64,000 bases of DNA from Anaerohabitans sp964387285 (GTDB lineage: Bacteria > Zhuqueibacterota > Zhuqueibacteria > Residuimicrobiales > Residuimicrobiaceae): contig CAYLWO010000013.1 in NCBI GenBank assembly GCA_964387285.1, forward strand, positions 1 through 64,000, given 5' to 3'. Positions 7,516-16,107 of this stretch are shown piece by piece; position 1 is the stretch's first letter; every line of letters begins with the position of its first letter. The notes beneath the pieces are model-generated. The model was not told where the DNA came from and did not search any database. It saw only the letters and a program-made list of their open reading frames with translations. The translations under genes were made by a program, and so were the position numbers.

Positions 7516-10026
7516 TTACAACTTGAGCAACACCGTGCGAATCTCGTGCGCTTTCATGGGTACAACAAAACCGTTTTTCTGCAATAACAGACCACAGGCA
7601 TCCGGCAGCGCATCTTCAATGTGATTAACAGCCTGCACGGCAGCAGGCGTGAATGCACAGGTGACGGTCACATTGGCCGGCCGGCCCGTGGTTTCAAACA
7701 GACGTACGACCATGTTATGCGGCGACCAGTCTCCCTGTTGCACTTTAACGGCCGAGATAATGACATGATCGCTGTTCACTGAGAAAAAAGAGTGTTCGTT
7801 GCCAAGCGAATAATCGTTCTTTCGCGACCAATCAGGCAGCGTGCCGATATGATGGTTTTCCTGCATGGCCAGCAAGGGCTGATTGAATTCCAGCGCACGC
7901 TGTGTGACCTGCGCCTGTCGCCAATCTCCGCTGTGCGGATACAGGGCATAACCGAAAGTATGTTCGCCTTCATCCATGCGCGGATCCATGTCGCGACCGC
8001 CGCGCACCACGGACATGCGCAACAATCCTTCCTGAACATCAAAACCGTATTTGCCGTCGTTCAACAACGCCACACCGAAATCCTGATCGGAGAGGTCGAT
8101 CCAATTTTGCGCGGCCCAATCCATGCCATTCAAGGGGCGTTCAATCTGACCATAGGGTTGTTCGAAAACCGCTGTTCCGGCGGCCACGTTAACCGGGAAA
8201 ACAGCTTTCAGCATTTTGTCATGTTCATGCCAGTTAACCTTCATGCGAAAATCAACACGCGGTTGTCCGGCGGCCAGGTGTAACTCGACAGCAAAACAGG
8301 ATGATTCGGTTGTGCAGCGCCAGCCGAGAACTGCGGCCACTGGCCCATTTGCCAGCAATTTTGGCCGTTCACTGACTTTTAAATCAATCTGTTGTCCTGA
8401 ATAAACAACGTCCCAGGCTGAGCTGCGTGACTCGCTCAACAGTTGCAGACTGCTCGGTCTCCCTCTAGTCACCTCCCGGTTCTGCCGTTTGTCAAGAATG
8501 GAGGTTATGCCCTGATCATCCCAACAGATTTTGAAAAATCGATTTTCCATAATATTGGTCGAAACTTGCAAATCAGTTGGAATAATCTGTTTTTGTCCGG
8601 GGAACAAGCGATAAACCTTATAGCCGACGGACGGAACGTTCTCAGCAGCCAGCAGTACGGTCAAATGAAGATAATCCTCCGACTGACTCAATATCTGGTA
8701 CGGTATGGGACGGTCGTTTGCATCTTTGATGATGAATTGCCGGCACGGTTCGATGAATTCTACATCCGCTTTAACGATATCGCTGCGCGTCCAGGAGCAG
8801 GGATTGTAAACAACAATGGGTACGCCTGATCCGCGCGTATCGATGCGTGATCCGATGATCTCCAAACCAAAACGCAGCAAGCGTTTCCCTTCCTGCTGCA
8901 CATGCTGCAGATCAGCCTTGCTGTCGTCAAAAACGTCGGCGATGGAGGTGCCGGGTAAAATATCATGAAATTGATTGCGCAACAGGACTTTCCAGGCCTC
9001 GCGAAAATCGACCCGTGGGAAAAGGGGCTTGCGTTGTAATAAAGAGCCGATGGCGCTAAACTTTTCTGCAGTCAAAAGCAGATTCTCCGCGCCGCGATGC
9101 AGTTTTTTCAACCCGGCCTGTGAGGTGTAGCTGCCGCGAAAAGATCCCGGCAAATCACCGGCCTCGCCGATGCCCAGTCCGATTTCACCTGAAAAAACGG
9201 GCCACTCGGATTTGGTTTCATTCAATAAGGCAAAAAATTGCTCCGGTGAACTGTATTTTAAATCCGGAAAATTCTTTTTCTGTTTGAGAACATTGATGGC
9301 ATCGATATCGTCCTGTCGCGGTCCGCCGCCGTGATCGCCTTCGCCAAAGATCAGCATGGCAAAAGGCAGATCGGTCAATCGATACCACTCTCGCATCGGA
9401 GGCAACAGATCGGCATCAGGAGCGGTCAGTCCATAGGGCACAGGCAGATAATAGGCCAGAACTTTTGATTGGTCCGGCGCCAGCCACCAGAAAACCCTTT
9501 TATCTTTCGGAGCGCCGCGACCAAAGAGATAATAGCGAATGCCGCAACCACTGTAAATTTGCGGGAGGGTCAGGGCCTGGCCGCAAAAAGAGTCCGGCAC
9601 CCAGGCAATGTCAATATTTTCCACCGCGAGATGTTTCCGGCAGTATTCATTGGCGATAAGAAACTGGCGAATGAATGATTCACCGGAGGGTAAAATGCAA
9701 TCCGGCTCCGCCCATTGCCCGCCGACCACAGACCAACGTTTTTGTTTGATCATTTCACAGATGCGTTGAAAAATCAGCGGATGCGTTTTTTCGATGGACT
9801 CGTAGAGCGCTAATTGGCTTTGCGCATAAACCAGACCGGGCGTTTTTTCCAGTATATCCAGCACGCCGACAAAGGTATCGGGCCCGACTCGGTCGGTCGT
9901 CTCATTCCAACGCCAACGATACGCCAGATCGATATGTGCATTGCCAACCATGTAAATTGTAGAATCACCCGTTGCAGAAAAAACAAATACAGGAAAGAAG
10001 AAAAAGAACAAGATATTTTTAGCCAC
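7516..10026 (-). CDS. Exported GH38 alpha-mannosidase
   Basis: 836 residues. A signal peptide (FFFFFPVFVFSATG) precedes the GH38 N-terminal catalytic domain with VGNAHIDLAYRWRWNET (metal ligands), WVPDSFCGQALTLPQI near residue 144 (nucleophile Asp) and FGEGDHGGGPRQDD. The middle alpha-mannosidase domain (~300-375) contains the conserved LLRNQFHDILPGTS, followed by a large beta-sandwich C-terminal part. It would hydrolyse alpha-mannosyl bonds of oligosaccharides or glycoproteins, probably in the periplasm or at the surface. The start is a GTG at 10026 with GGAGA seven bases upstream. It is divergently transcribed from the MinD-like gene across 265 AT-rich bases in which I see no convincing promoter pair. 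Confidence 0.92.
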   Translation of the reverse strand: MAKNILFFFFFPVFVFSATGDSTIYMVGNAHIDLAYRWRWNETTDRVGPDTFVGVLDILEKTPGLVYAQSQLALYESIEKTHPLIFQRICEMIKQKRWSVVGGQWAEPDCILPSGESFIRQFLIANEYCRKHLAVENIDIAWVPDSFCGQALTLPQIYSGCGIRYYLFGRGAPKDKRVFWWLAPDQSKVLAYYLPVPYGLTAPDADLLPPMREWYRLTDLPFAMLIFGEGDHGGGPRQDDIDAINVLKQKKNFPDLKYSSPEQFFALLNETKSEWPVFSGEIGLGIGEAGDLPGSFRGSYTSQAGLKKLHRGAENLLLTAEKFSAIGSLLQRKPLFPRVDFREAWKVLLRNQFHDILPGTSIADVFDDSKADLQHVQQEGKRLLRFGLEIIGSRIDTRGSGVPIVVYNPCSWTRSDIVKADVEFIEPCRQFIIKDANDRPIPYQILSQSEDYLHLTVLLAAENVPSVGYKVYRLFPGQKQIIPTDLQVSTNIMENRFFKICWDDQGITSILDKRQNREVTRGRPSSLQLLSESRSSAWDVVYSGQQIDLKVSERPKLLANGPVAAVLGWRCTTESSCFAVELHLAAGQPRVDFRMKVNWHEHDKMLKAVFPVNVAAGTAVFEQPYGQIERPLNGMDWAAQNWIDLSDQDFGVALLNDGKYGFDVQEGLLRMSVVRGGRDMDPRMDEGEHTFGYALYPHSGDWRQAQVTQRALEFNQPLLAMQENHHIGTLPDWSRKNDYSLGNEHSFFSVNSDHVIISAVKVQQGDWSPHNMVVRLFETTGRPANVTVTCAFTPAAVQAVNHIEDALPDACGLLLQKNGFVVPMKAHEIRTVLLKL

Positions 10027-10291
10027 TTACCATTCTCCAGAAACAGCTCATATACGATTAAACAGGTCGAATTTTTGATAAAATACAAAAAGTAAATGAA
10101 TAACAAAAGATATTTATCTTGTTTGCGTTCTTTCAAGCGAAAAACAATATTATGACAAGCGACAAATTAAAATGACACAAGCTTTAATAGGAACTGAGCA
10201 CGACAAGAATGATAGATCATTGAAAATTAAACAATTGCGCGCCAGATGACTTTTTGACAAAAAATGGCCCGGTCATTGCTACCATAAAAGC

Positions 10292-11248
10292 ATGGAAATA
10301 TTTGAACACATGGCGTTAGATCTAGAGCAACTGCTATCCGGTGAAAAATCAGCAAATGCGGTTAAAAGAAGTGAGCCGATTGTATTGGCTGTCGGAGGAG
10401 GTCAAGGTGTGGGAAAAACTCTGGTGGCCGTTTTACTGAGCATCGAACTGGCCAAGCGGGGACACGAAACCTTATTGGTCGATGCGGATTTCAGCGGCGC
10501 GGGTTTGTATCAAAATTGGCAGCAGCCGGACCTGGAGAAAAAAATTTTACATTATTTAAAGGGAACACAATCAAGAATTGAAAAGCTCGCATTGCCAACC
10601 GAGTGTCGGAGATTGCGTGTATTCAGTGGTGCGCAAAATATCGGTGAAAACCATCGCCTGGCTTTAGAGCTGAAAATCCGGTTATATAAAAATCTTGGCA
10701 ATTTACCGATGCGCTATGTAGTGATCGATCTTGGATCAGGAGCAGTTTTTCGACATCTGGATTTTTTTATCAAGGCGGACTATCCGATTCTTCTGGCAAA
10801 CTGCGACAAAACTTCGTTATTGGCAACCTATCACCTGTTGCGCACCGCTGTGGTCAGAAAAGTTGAAAAAGCAGAACAGCAATGGCCGGATTTATACAAA
10901 CGGTTGCAGAAATGCGGGGATCTGGGTAAAAAACTCAGCCTTGCCACAGTCGCTGCTTTTTTAAAACAGAGCGCTCGCAAGGACAGCCGTTTTAAAGAAT
11001 ATATCGAAAAACAATTGCAAAAATTTCAACCTTCTCTTATACTCAATAAAGTTCACAGCGAAGAAAAATGTGAAAAGGCCGGTTTATTGCCGATTATCAC
11101 CGCGCATATGTTGAACGTAGAACTGGTACGTCGGGGGAATATACGATATGACGAACAAATAGCCAGGATGGAAAACGTGGATCTGTTAAAAGGCAATCTG
11201 CCGGCTTATCTGGATGCGGCCGAGATCGTCAAAAAAATGTTGTGTTAG
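10292..11248 (+). CDS. MinD/ParA-like P-loop ATPase with unusual Walker A
   Basis: 318 residues. The nucleotide-binding site begins at about residue 34 with VGGGQGVGKTLVA, followed by TLLVDADFSGAGL (Walker A-prime) and YVVIDLGSGA (Walker B region), an order typical of the MinD/FlhG/ParA superfamily. The deviant Walker A signature lysine of this family (KGGxGKT) is replaced: the triplet before GVGKT is GGQ. A basic C-terminal half follows (KVEKAEQQWPDLYKRLQKC). No flagellar, chemotaxis, cellulose or partition genes are nearby, so the cargo or polar target is unknown. It stands alone on the plus strand, ends at a strong bidirectional terminator, and has no clear Shine-Dalgarno; an ATG at 10310 is an alternative start. 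Confidence 0.75.
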   Translation: MEIFEHMALDLEQLLSGEKSANAVKRSEPIVLAVGGGQGVGKTLVAVLLSIELAKRGHETLLVDADFSGAGLYQNWQQPDLEKKILHYLKGTQSRIEKLALPTECRRLRVFSGAQNIGENHRLALELKIRLYKNLGNLPMRYVVIDLGSGAVFRHLDFFIKADYPILLANCDKTSLLATYHLLRTAVVRKVEKAEQQWPDLYKRLQKCGDLGKKLSLATVAAFLKQSARKDSRFKEYIEKQLQKFQPSLILNKVHSEEKCEKAGLLPIITAHMLNVELVRRGNIRYDEQIARMENVDLLKGNLPAYLDAAEIVKKMLC

Positions 11249-11278
11249 GCAAGACCTCTGAGACGGGTCGGGAAATAG

Positions 11279-11312
11279 AAAAAGCCGGAGCGTATTTGCT
11301 TCGGCTTTTTTT
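11279..11312. terminator. Bidirectional intrinsic terminator
   Basis: AAAAAGCCG and CGGCTTTTTTT arms separated by a 14-base loop give a stem with a U-run on either strand. It ends the MinD-like transcript on the plus strand and the tRNA-His/tRNA-Glu transcript on the minus strand. Confidence 0.8.
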
Positions 11313-11313
11313 G

Positions 11314-11385
11314 TGTCCCCAAGGGGATTCGAACCCCTGTTACGGGATCGAAAATCCCGAGTCCTGACCCCTAGACGATGGGGAC
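11314..11385 (-). tRNA. tRNA-Glu (anticodon TTC)
   Basis: 72-base cloverleaf read on the minus strand. The acceptor GTCCCCA pairs with TGGGGAC, positions 8-9 are TC and the D arm starts GTCTAG as in E. coli tRNA-Glu. The anticodon stem CGGGA/TCCCG encloses loop TTTTCGA with anticodon TTC, and the T arm is AGGGG-TTCGAAT-CCCCT. The discriminator is A and CCA is not encoded. It is transcribed after tRNA-His and runs into the bidirectional terminator. Confidence 0.95.
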
Positions 11386-11404
11386 AATGAGTGGTCAAGT
11401 TGTG

Positions 11405-11479
11405 GGTGAGTGACGGGATTCGAACCCGCGGCCACCAGGGCCACAACCTGGTGCTCTAGCCAACTGAGCTACACCCACC
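11405..11479 (-). tRNA. tRNA-His (anticodon GTG)
   Basis: Minus-strand cloverleaf with an encoded extra G (G-1) opposite discriminator C73, the identity pair for histidine. Acceptor GTGGGTG pairs with CACTCAC with one G-T wobble. The anticodon stem CCAGG/CCTGG holds loop TTGTGGC (anticodon GTG), and the T loop is TTCGAAT. CCA is not encoded. It lies 19 bases upstream of tRNA-Glu, so the two are probably processed from one precursor. Confidence 0.95.
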
Positions 11480-11552
11480 ATGTAAAGCCTTTTAATATAT
11501 GGAAAATAAATTTAATGTGCAAGGGAAAAATAGAAATATAGTGGGGAAATAG

Positions 11553-12347
11553 CTACTCATATTGAAATACCCTTACCTCACGCTCCTTTCGATTAATACC
11601 GTACAGGGTACCGGAGGAGCTGCGGTCCCAGGCTATTCCCTGACCATCGATTGCCAGCGACAACGTTTTGATCCATCGTAAAATAGAGCCGGCTTGCGGC
11701 AATTGCAGTACATAGAGCTCCGTCTCATTGTGTCCGGTCACATACAACAGACCATCACTACCCCATGATCCGCCAGAGTTGCTCATGGGTTTGAATCGCT
11801 GCAGCAACGAGTCGGGAAACACCCAGGAGGCCAGCGCCTGCCATTGATCGTCAAACTGCACGAGCACGGTCCAGCGGTTGTCCTTGCCCAGTTCTTTCAA
11901 GTAGCGATCATAATGAGCAAAAACAACCCACCAACAACTATTAAAGCGATCGATCCAGGTGCATGATCCATAGTTAATGCCAAAACTGTGTGAATCAACA
12001 TGCTGCAAAGTCGTTGTATCCCAAATTTCTATGGAACTGGTCATGGGCAGCTGTGGATAATTGGAATGCGCGCAATACAGTTTGCCGTCTATCACCACAC
12101 CGCTGTCCAGATGAATCAACGACAGGGTAGAATCACTTTGCCAGCGCTTGATATAGCGCCCGGTTTGTTTATTATATTTTGCCACGGTGCGGCTGTCGAT
12201 GGCATAGATGTACTTGTCATCCACAGCTACGCCCTGACGGGCTTCTGCAATGGGGAATATCCGAACTCTGTTAAACGATTCCTGAGAATGTGCATCGATT
12301 AGATATGCCGAAAGCAGCAAGGATAAAAATATCGATTTCTTTTTCAT
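11553..12347 (-). CDS. Exported protein of unknown function, beta-propeller-like
   Basis: 264 residues with a clear signal peptide (MKKKSIFLSLLLSAYLIDAHSQ). The mature part reads as repeated short strands with motifs such as GVAVDDKYIYAIDSRTVAKYN, GVVIDGKLYCAHS, GLLYVTGHNETELYVLQLP and GIAWDRSSSGTLYGINR. This is the style of six- or seven-bladed quinoprotein/SMP-30-like beta-propellers that track a value (YNKQTGRYIKRW). I do not recognise a named family. It is a single gene, separated from the tRNAs by 73 bases and from the trp operon end by ~390 bases of palindrome-rich sequence. A surface or periplasmic binding or lyase role is possible, but nothing in the sequence fixes it. Confidence 0.7.
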   Translation of the reverse strand: MKKKSIFLSLLLSAYLIDAHSQESFNRVRIFPIAEARQGVAVDDKYIYAIDSRTVAKYNKQTGRYIKRWQSDSTLSLIHLDSGVVIDGKLYCAHSNYPQLPMTSSIEIWDTTTLQHVDSHSFGINYGSCTWIDRFNSCWWVVFAHYDRYLKELGKDNRWTVLVQFDDQWQALASWVFPDSLLQRFKPMSNSGGSWGSDGLLYVTGHNETELYVLQLPQAGSILRWIKTLSLAIDGQGIAWDRSSSGTLYGINRKEREVRVFQYE

Positions 12348-12451
12348 TCTTTGATTTCCCGCGAACTCTGAGTGGAATGAAAATTCAGGTGCTAATTTCC
12401 CCCGGTTTTCCGCTCATAGTCTTTTAATGTAATAAAAAAATGAATATATGC

Positions 12452-12676
12452 GAAGGTTGTAAACCTTCACAAGGATTATGCAACATCGTAGCACAATCAT
12501 CCGGATTGTGCAGCCATGTTTTAGCAAGATCAGTGGATGACCTTCTTACTGCATTCGACACTGTACCGTGAAAACGCGGACGAGACGTCCGCGTTCCCGG
12601 TACGCGACAGAGCTACCATCAGGTCCGAGCTGGGTTAGACACTTCGTCGCTCTCTCTTGCGGGATGATTATCCCGC
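12452..12676. repeat. Cluster of short palindromes in the 391-bp gap 12348-12738
   Basis: This gene-free stretch holds four separate perfect hairpins: GAAGGTT/AACCTTC (12452-12468), GCACAATC/GATTGTGC (12491-12511), ACGCGGACG/CGTCCGCGT (12574-12594) and GCGGGAT/ATCCCGC (12659-12676). None is followed by a T-run, so they do not look like terminators. They read as REP-like or miniature-element debris. I see no gene in the gap. Confidence 0.7.
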
Positions 12677-12738
12677 TACAGCTTGCGCTCGGCAGGAATT
12701 TACTGAGCGATCAAGGTTAACAATAACAGTAGGTTGGA

Positions 12739-13530
12739 CTACATTACATCCACTGCCTTCCTCAATTCTTGGACAAACCGCCCGGCTGCCATCGGCTTGT
12801 CCGCACTCTCTTCCAATGTCCTGATCAACCAACTGCCGATGATGGCGCCATCGCTTTGTTGACAGGCCTGCACCGCTTTGTCTTTGCAAGCAATACCAAA
12901 ACCCAATAAAATCGGCAAGTCGGTTTGTTCGCGCAAGGAAGAAATGATTTGACTCATATCCATGGCGGTTCCCTGCGTTTCACCGGTGGCGCCGTAATGA
13001 GAAATACAATACAAAAATCCATGGGAGGCAGCAGCAACGGCTGCTGTCCTTTTATTGCCCGGTTCTGGTGCTGCCAATTGAATCAGGGCAATACCCTCCT
13101 GTCCGGTCAATTCAGCAAGTTCGTTGCTCTCCTCCAACGGCAAATCAGCAATGATCAGTCCATCCACCCCATGCAATTTACAATCCAGGACAAAACGTTC
13201 CAAGCCATAGCGCAACAAAGGATTGTAATAACCCATAAGCACAACCGGCGTTTTATGTGACTTGCGAAACTGATTGGTCAACTTGAAAATCTCCGGCAGA
13301 TGCACGTTTTGCTGCAAGGCGCGCCGACTGGAACGCTGAATAACCGGACCGTCGGCAATGGGATCGGAAAACGGCACGCCCAATTCAATGACATCCGCGC
13401 CGTTGTCAGACAATGCTTCCATAATGGCCGGCGTGTTAGCTAAATCCGGATCGCCGGCAGTAATAAAAAACGCCAGAGCTTTACGATTTTGTCCGCGCAA
13501 TTGCTTTAATGTATTTTCTAAATGATTCAT
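12739..13530 (-). CDS. trpA: Tryptophan synthase alpha subunit
   Basis: 263 residues from the ATG at 13530. It cleaves indole-3-glycerol phosphate to indole and glyceraldehyde-3-phosphate and passes indole to TrpB. The catalytic glutamate and aspartate are in ELGVPFSDPIADGP. The phosphate-binding end includes GFGIACKDKA and IIGSWLIR, and the barrel length is normal. The ATG start has a GTGAGG ribosome site six bases upstream; an overlapping GTG at 13542 (GTGA with the trpB stop) is the alternative. Last gene of the trp operon. No terminator hairpin with a U-run follows it. Confidence 0.96.
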   Translation of the reverse strand: MNHLENTLKQLRGQNRKALAFFITAGDPDLANTPAIMEALSDNGADVIELGVPFSDPIADGPVIQRSSRRALQQNVHLPEIFKLTNQFRKSHKTPVVLMGYYNPLLRYGLERFVLDCKLHGVDGLIIADLPLEESNELAELTGQEGIALIQLAAPEPGNKRTAAVAAASHGFLYCISHYGATGETQGTAMDMSQIISSLREQTDLPILLGFGIACKDKAVQACQQSDGAIIGSWLIRTLEESADKPMAAGRFVQELRKAVDVM

Positions 13531-13538
13531 GGAAAGCC

Positions 13539-14708
13539 TCACTCTTGCACTGCTATGGTTTGCGTCAGGTCCTTGTCACCGCGTCCAGACAAATTCACCA
13601 AAATGATTTTCTTTTCCTTGCAGGATTGCGCCAGCTGGATGGCATAGGCTACGGCGTGACTGCTTTCCAAAGCCGGGATAATGCCCTCCACTCGGGAAAG
13701 CTCGTGAAAAGCAGCCAAAGCCTGTTCATCGGTAATTGTTACATATTGTGCCAGGCCGTTCTCTTTATAATAAGCGTGTTCCGGACCCACACCGGGATAA
13801 TCGAGTCCGGCGGACACAGAATGTGCCTCAACGATTTGGCCGTATTCGTCCTGCAAAAAATAGCTGTTCACGCCGTGAAACACACCGACTGAACCTCTGT
13901 TCAATGAAGCAGCATGATCGCCCATGGCATCGCCGCGACCGCCAGCTTCCACGCCGATCAATTGCGCACCAGAATCCTTGAACGGATGAAAAATGCCCAT
14001 AGCGTTGCTGCCGCCACCCACGCAAGCCACGACATAATCCGGCTTGTACAAACCATAATCCTGCAACTGCGAGCGACACTCCATGCCGATCACAGATTGA
14101 AATTCGCGCACCATCAAAGGATAAGGATGAGGTCCAATCACTGAGCCGATAATATAAGCGGTATTCTTGACAGTTGCGGCCCAATAACGCATGGCTTCAT
14201 TGATGGCATCCTTGAGCGTGGCACTGCCCGACTCTACCGGCACTACCTCAGCGCCCAATAGTTGCATACGATAAACATTCAAGCGCTGCCTGTTGATATC
14301 TTCTGTACCCATAAAAACCCGGCACTGTAAACCGAGCAACGCACAGGCTGTTGCAGTCGCTACGCCATGCTGACCGGCGCCGGTCTCGGCAATAACCTGT
14401 TTAAAGCCCATTTTCCTTGCCATCAATCCCTGGCCCAGACAGTTGTTGAGCTTGTGCGAGCCGGTGTGCATCAGGTCTTCGCGTTTTAAAAAGATGCGAC
14501 CAGGTTCGTTTTTTTTCGACAAATTCCTCGCTTCATAGAGCGGCGTGGGCCGACCAGCATAATTTTTATACAAATCGAACAGCTCTTTTTGAAATTCCGT
14601 ATCGCGCCGGAATCTGTTAAATGCTTGCTCCAAATCGATTAGCGCCGGCATCAACAGTTCCGGCACGAATTGACCGCCAAAGGCGCCAAAATATCCACGT
14701 TTGTGCAT
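13539..14708 (-). CDS. trpB: Tryptophan synthase beta subunit
   Basis: 389 residues. PLP enzyme condensing indole with serine to make tryptophan. The N-terminus GYFGAFGGQFVPELL is the TrpB1 hallmark, GSHKLNN carries the PLP-linked lysine, AETGAGQHGVATA follows, and CVGGGSNAMG is the phosphate loop of the cofactor. It starts nine bases after trpF with AGGGA upstream, and overlaps or abuts trpA, consistent with stoichiometric synthesis of the alpha2-beta2 complex. Length and motifs match the interacting (TrpB1) rather than the stand-alone (TrpB2) type. Confidence 0.97.
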   Translation of the reverse strand: MHKRGYFGAFGGQFVPELLMPALIDLEQAFNRFRRDTEFQKELFDLYKNYAGRPTPLYEARNLSKKNEPGRIFLKREDLMHTGSHKLNNCLGQGLMARKMGFKQVIAETGAGQHGVATATACALLGLQCRVFMGTEDINRQRLNVYRMQLLGAEVVPVESGSATLKDAINEAMRYWAATVKNTAYIIGSVIGPHPYPLMVREFQSVIGMECRSQLQDYGLYKPDYVVACVGGGSNAMGIFHPFKDSGAQLIGVEAGGRGDAMGDHAASLNRGSVGVFHGVNSYFLQDEYGQIVEAHSVSAGLDYPGVGPEHAYYKENGLAQYVTITDEQALAAFHELSRVEGIIPALESSHAVAYAIQLAQSCKEKKIILVNLSGRGDKDLTQTIAVQE

Positions 14709-14717
14709 GAGTTCCCT

Positions 14718-15326
14718 TTACTGCTTTGTTTGTTTGACCAATGTAATCATTTCGCGGATTTTTTCCGAATCCTTAATTCCAGGAGTTATTTCCAACTTGC
14801 TGTTACAGTCCAGGCCAAATGGATGTACTCTCTTAATAATCATTACAGCATTCTCCGTCCCAATGCCGCCTGCTAAAATAATCCGTTTTGCATCAATCGA
14901 ATCCAAATCGATATCCAGTGTCTTGCCTGTTCCGCCCAATTGCGTTTCCACATAAGCGTCCAGCAGTATTTTCCAGACCATGGAGTATTCCTCACTCATC
15001 GCCAAATCCTCTACACACTTGATTCGCAGAGCTTTAATGATGGTCCCGCCCAGTTTACGACAGTAATCGGGTGATTCAGCACCGTGGAGTTGGACCATGT
15101 CCAAACCGAGCGTTTTGCGCAATTCCATAACCTGCTCACTGGGTGCGTCGACAAATACACCCACTTTGGCAATCGTGCGCAAAGAACGGGTAATCTTTTT
15201 TGCAGCCAGAGCAGTAATGTTTCGCGGACTGGGGGCAAAAATAAAACCCACGGCATCAGTAGCCAGGGATTCGGCCAACAAGGCATCCTCTAATCGGGTT
15301 ATGCCGCATATCTTCAGCCAGGTCAT
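14718..15326 (-). CDS. trpF: Phosphoribosylanthranilate isomerase
   Basis: 202 residues. Amadori isomerase of the fourth tryptophan step. The N-terminal KICGITR contains the catalytic Cys, the general-acid Asp is in ILLDAYVE, and the phosphate site includes ILAGGIGTENA and the C-terminal GLDCNSKLE-PG-KD. The usual SGVE of the last motif reads SKLE here, a mild variation. The ATG overlaps the trpC stop by four bases (ATGA), so translation is coupled. It is a separate gene, not fused to trpC as in enterobacteria. Confidence 0.95.
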   Translation of the reverse strand: MTWLKICGITRLEDALLAESLATDAVGFIFAPSPRNITALAAKKITRSLRTIAKVGVFVDAPSEQVMELRKTLGLDMVQLHGAESPDYCRKLGGTIIKALRIKCVEDLAMSEEYSMVWKILLDAYVETQLGGTGKTLDIDLDSIDAKRIILAGGIGTENAVMIIKRVHPFGLDCNSKLEITPGIKDSEKIREMITLVKQTKQ

Positions 15327-16102
15327 TTGCCCCTCAACTCTTTGAGAAAAGCAACACGGTCGTTTTGCCGCATCAAAACTTCTCCGATCAACGCAGCGGA
15401 AAAGCCGGCATTCTGCATTTCCAACAATTGCGTCCGGGTACTGATTCCGCTTTCAGTGATGCACACGATATCCTCCGGTATTTGTTCAATGAGCCGCAGG
15501 CTGGTCTGCCGATCGATGGTAAATGTGGTCAGATCACGATTGTTGATGCCGATGATTTCTGCTCCGGCATTCACAGCCCGTTCCAGTTCGTACTCATCAT
15601 GCACTTCGACCAGTGCATCCAGATGCAAACGAGCGCCAACATCGAGAAACCGGGACAGCTCCTCATCGGACAGCGCCGCCACAATCAACAAAAAGGCGGA
15701 AGCGCCCTGTAGGGCCGCCTCATAAATCTGATACTCGTGTACAATAAAATCCTTACGCAGCAAAGGCAACGGGGTCTGTTCAGCGACGAGCTGCAAATAT
15801 TCCAGAGAGCCTTGAAAAAAATGAGGCTCAGTCAACACGGAAATGGCAGCAGCGCCGCTCATTTCATAATCAACGGCAATTTTTTGCGGATCGAATTCCG
15901 CGCAAATTAATCCCTTGCTGGGCGAGGCTTTTTTAATTTCAGCAATGATTTGCAGTTCATCTTTTTCCAGCGCCTGACGGAAGCGATTTTTGCCAGGTTG
16001 TTCAGCCTCTACCTCTGCTGCCAGATCGCGTAAAGGGAATCGTTGCATTTTTTCGGTCAAATCTCTACGCGTCTGCTGGAGAATTTTTTCCAAAATATTC
16101 AT
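15323..16102 (-). CDS. trpC: Indole-3-glycerol phosphate synthase
   Basis: 259 residues from the ATG at 16102, five bases after the trpD stop. A longer frame to 16141 would overlap trpD and adds residues not seen in the family. It closes the indole ring by decarboxylating CdRP. The family motifs are IAEIKKASPSKG (catalytic lysine), LLRKDFIVHEYQIYEA, IGINNRDLTTF and ITESGIST, in the right order on a beta/alpha barrel. It is the fourth structural gene of the operon. Confidence 0.96.
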   Translation of the reverse strand: MNILEKILQQTRRDLTEKMQRFPLRDLAAEVEAEQPGKNRFRQALEKDELQIIAEIKKASPSKGLICAEFDPQKIAVDYEMSGAAAISVLTEPHFFQGSLEYLQLVAEQTPLPLLRKDFIVHEYQIYEAALQGASAFLLIVAALSDEELSRFLDVGARLHLDALVEVHDEYELERAVNAGAEIIGINNRDLTTFTIDRQTSLRLIEQIPEDIVCITESGISTRTQLLEMQNAGFSAALIGEVLMRQNDRVAFLKELRGK

Positions 16103-16107
16103 AATCG

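Noticed and set aside
10254..10282. TTGACA upstream of the MinD-like gene as a promoter
   Set aside because: No reasonable -10 hexamer occurs at 16-18 bases; only the -35 word is present.
11186..11446. 86-codon minus-strand frame across tRNA-Glu and part of tRNA-His
   Set aside because: It runs through two tRNAs and a terminator; not a gene.
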